From: Anniella stebbinsi
Lineage: Eukaryota > Chordata > Lepidosauria > Squamata > Anniellidae
Direction of reading: 5' to 3'
Assembly (NCBI GenBank): GCA_029215795.1
Contig: JARDYH010000001.1
Location: 9,666,001 to 9,730,000 of the forward strand
Length of the DNA stretch: 64,000 nucleotides
The number at the start of each line of letters is the position of its first letter. Within the stretch, counting starts at the first letter, position 1. The notes under the pieces were generated by a model that made no database searches, had not been told where the DNA came from, and worked only from the letters and a program-made list of their open reading frames with translations. The translations under genes and the position numbers were made by a program. Positions 63,910-64,000 of the stretch are shown here, one piece after another.

Positions 63910-64000
63910 AGCAGCACCTGTTAAATTATTCCAGAGGGAGAGGAAACCTGATTGTCTTTGCTCCCTCTAATTTCACTGAAAGAGCAATTGCCACAACTTG

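Noticed and set aside
1..64000. CRISPR array, bacterial operon, plasmid or phage features
   Set aside because: Repeat content (Sauria SINE, CR1, L2, hAT MITEs, microsatellites) is that of a squamate nuclear genome; no regular repeat-spacer array or prokaryotic genes.

Overview
The window looks like intergenic or intronic DNA from a squamate reptile (lizard or snake). Support comes from interspersed-repeat families whose sequences are typical of squamates: Sauria-type tRNA SINEs with a GGTTCTAG B box, CR1 LINEs with the 'ATCATAGAATCATAGAAT' type 3' end, L2-like LINEs ending in an 'accgcccagagagcttcggc' 3' UTR plus an (AAAT)n tail, and abundant short hAT-type inverted-repeat elements. No host protein-coding exon, rRNA, functional tRNA or CRISPR array could be supported. 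The only long open frame (12316-13833, minus) is the reverse transcriptase of a 5'-truncated L2-like LINE, and it has lost a catalytic aspartate.

Layout. 0-12 kb: L2 and CR1 relics, a hAT-type MITE with target-site duplication (TSD) at 4591-4942, a 3-bp-TSD foldback family at 7978-8204, and long stretches without recognisable genes. 12-25 kb: the L2 with its RT frame, a tRNA-derived SINE, several L2/CR1 3' ends, two more foldback copies, and a CR1 at 23.3 kb. 25-36 kb: a nest of DNA transposons. This includes a hAT element inside another foldback element (25.9-26.4 kb), a GC-rich hAT element inserted cleanly into a Sauria SINE (27.3-27.9 kb), and a 2.3-kb sibling with a perfect 8-bp TSD (30.6-32.9 kb). 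36-46 kb: CR1, L2 and SINE copies, including a SINE split by a hAT element (41.8-42.1 kb). It also holds a ~0.94-kb inverted repeat whose two arms each carry a CTCF-like motif (44.9-45.8 kb). 46-64 kb: more hAT-type MITEs with recognisable TSDs, a 281-bp extended palindrome (50.3-50.6 kb), a triple 35-bp tandem repeat, a SINE with two nested MITEs (55.2-55.6 kb), CR1 copies and a nearly complete Sauria SINE (63.4-63.6 kb).

The parts do not work together as a host pathway. The record is of successive transposition: LINE machinery copying LINEs and presumably SINEs, and hAT-type transposases supplied in trans mobilising non-autonomous elements. The most interesting item is the GC-rich hAT pair. 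Their interiors resemble a CpG-island promoter and first exon (ETS-type palindrome, repeated consensus splice-donor motif CAGGTAAG on both strands), which suggests gene-fragment capture. Element boundaries come from reading TSDs and terminal inverted repeats by eye. Family names are my recognition and were not checked by database search.
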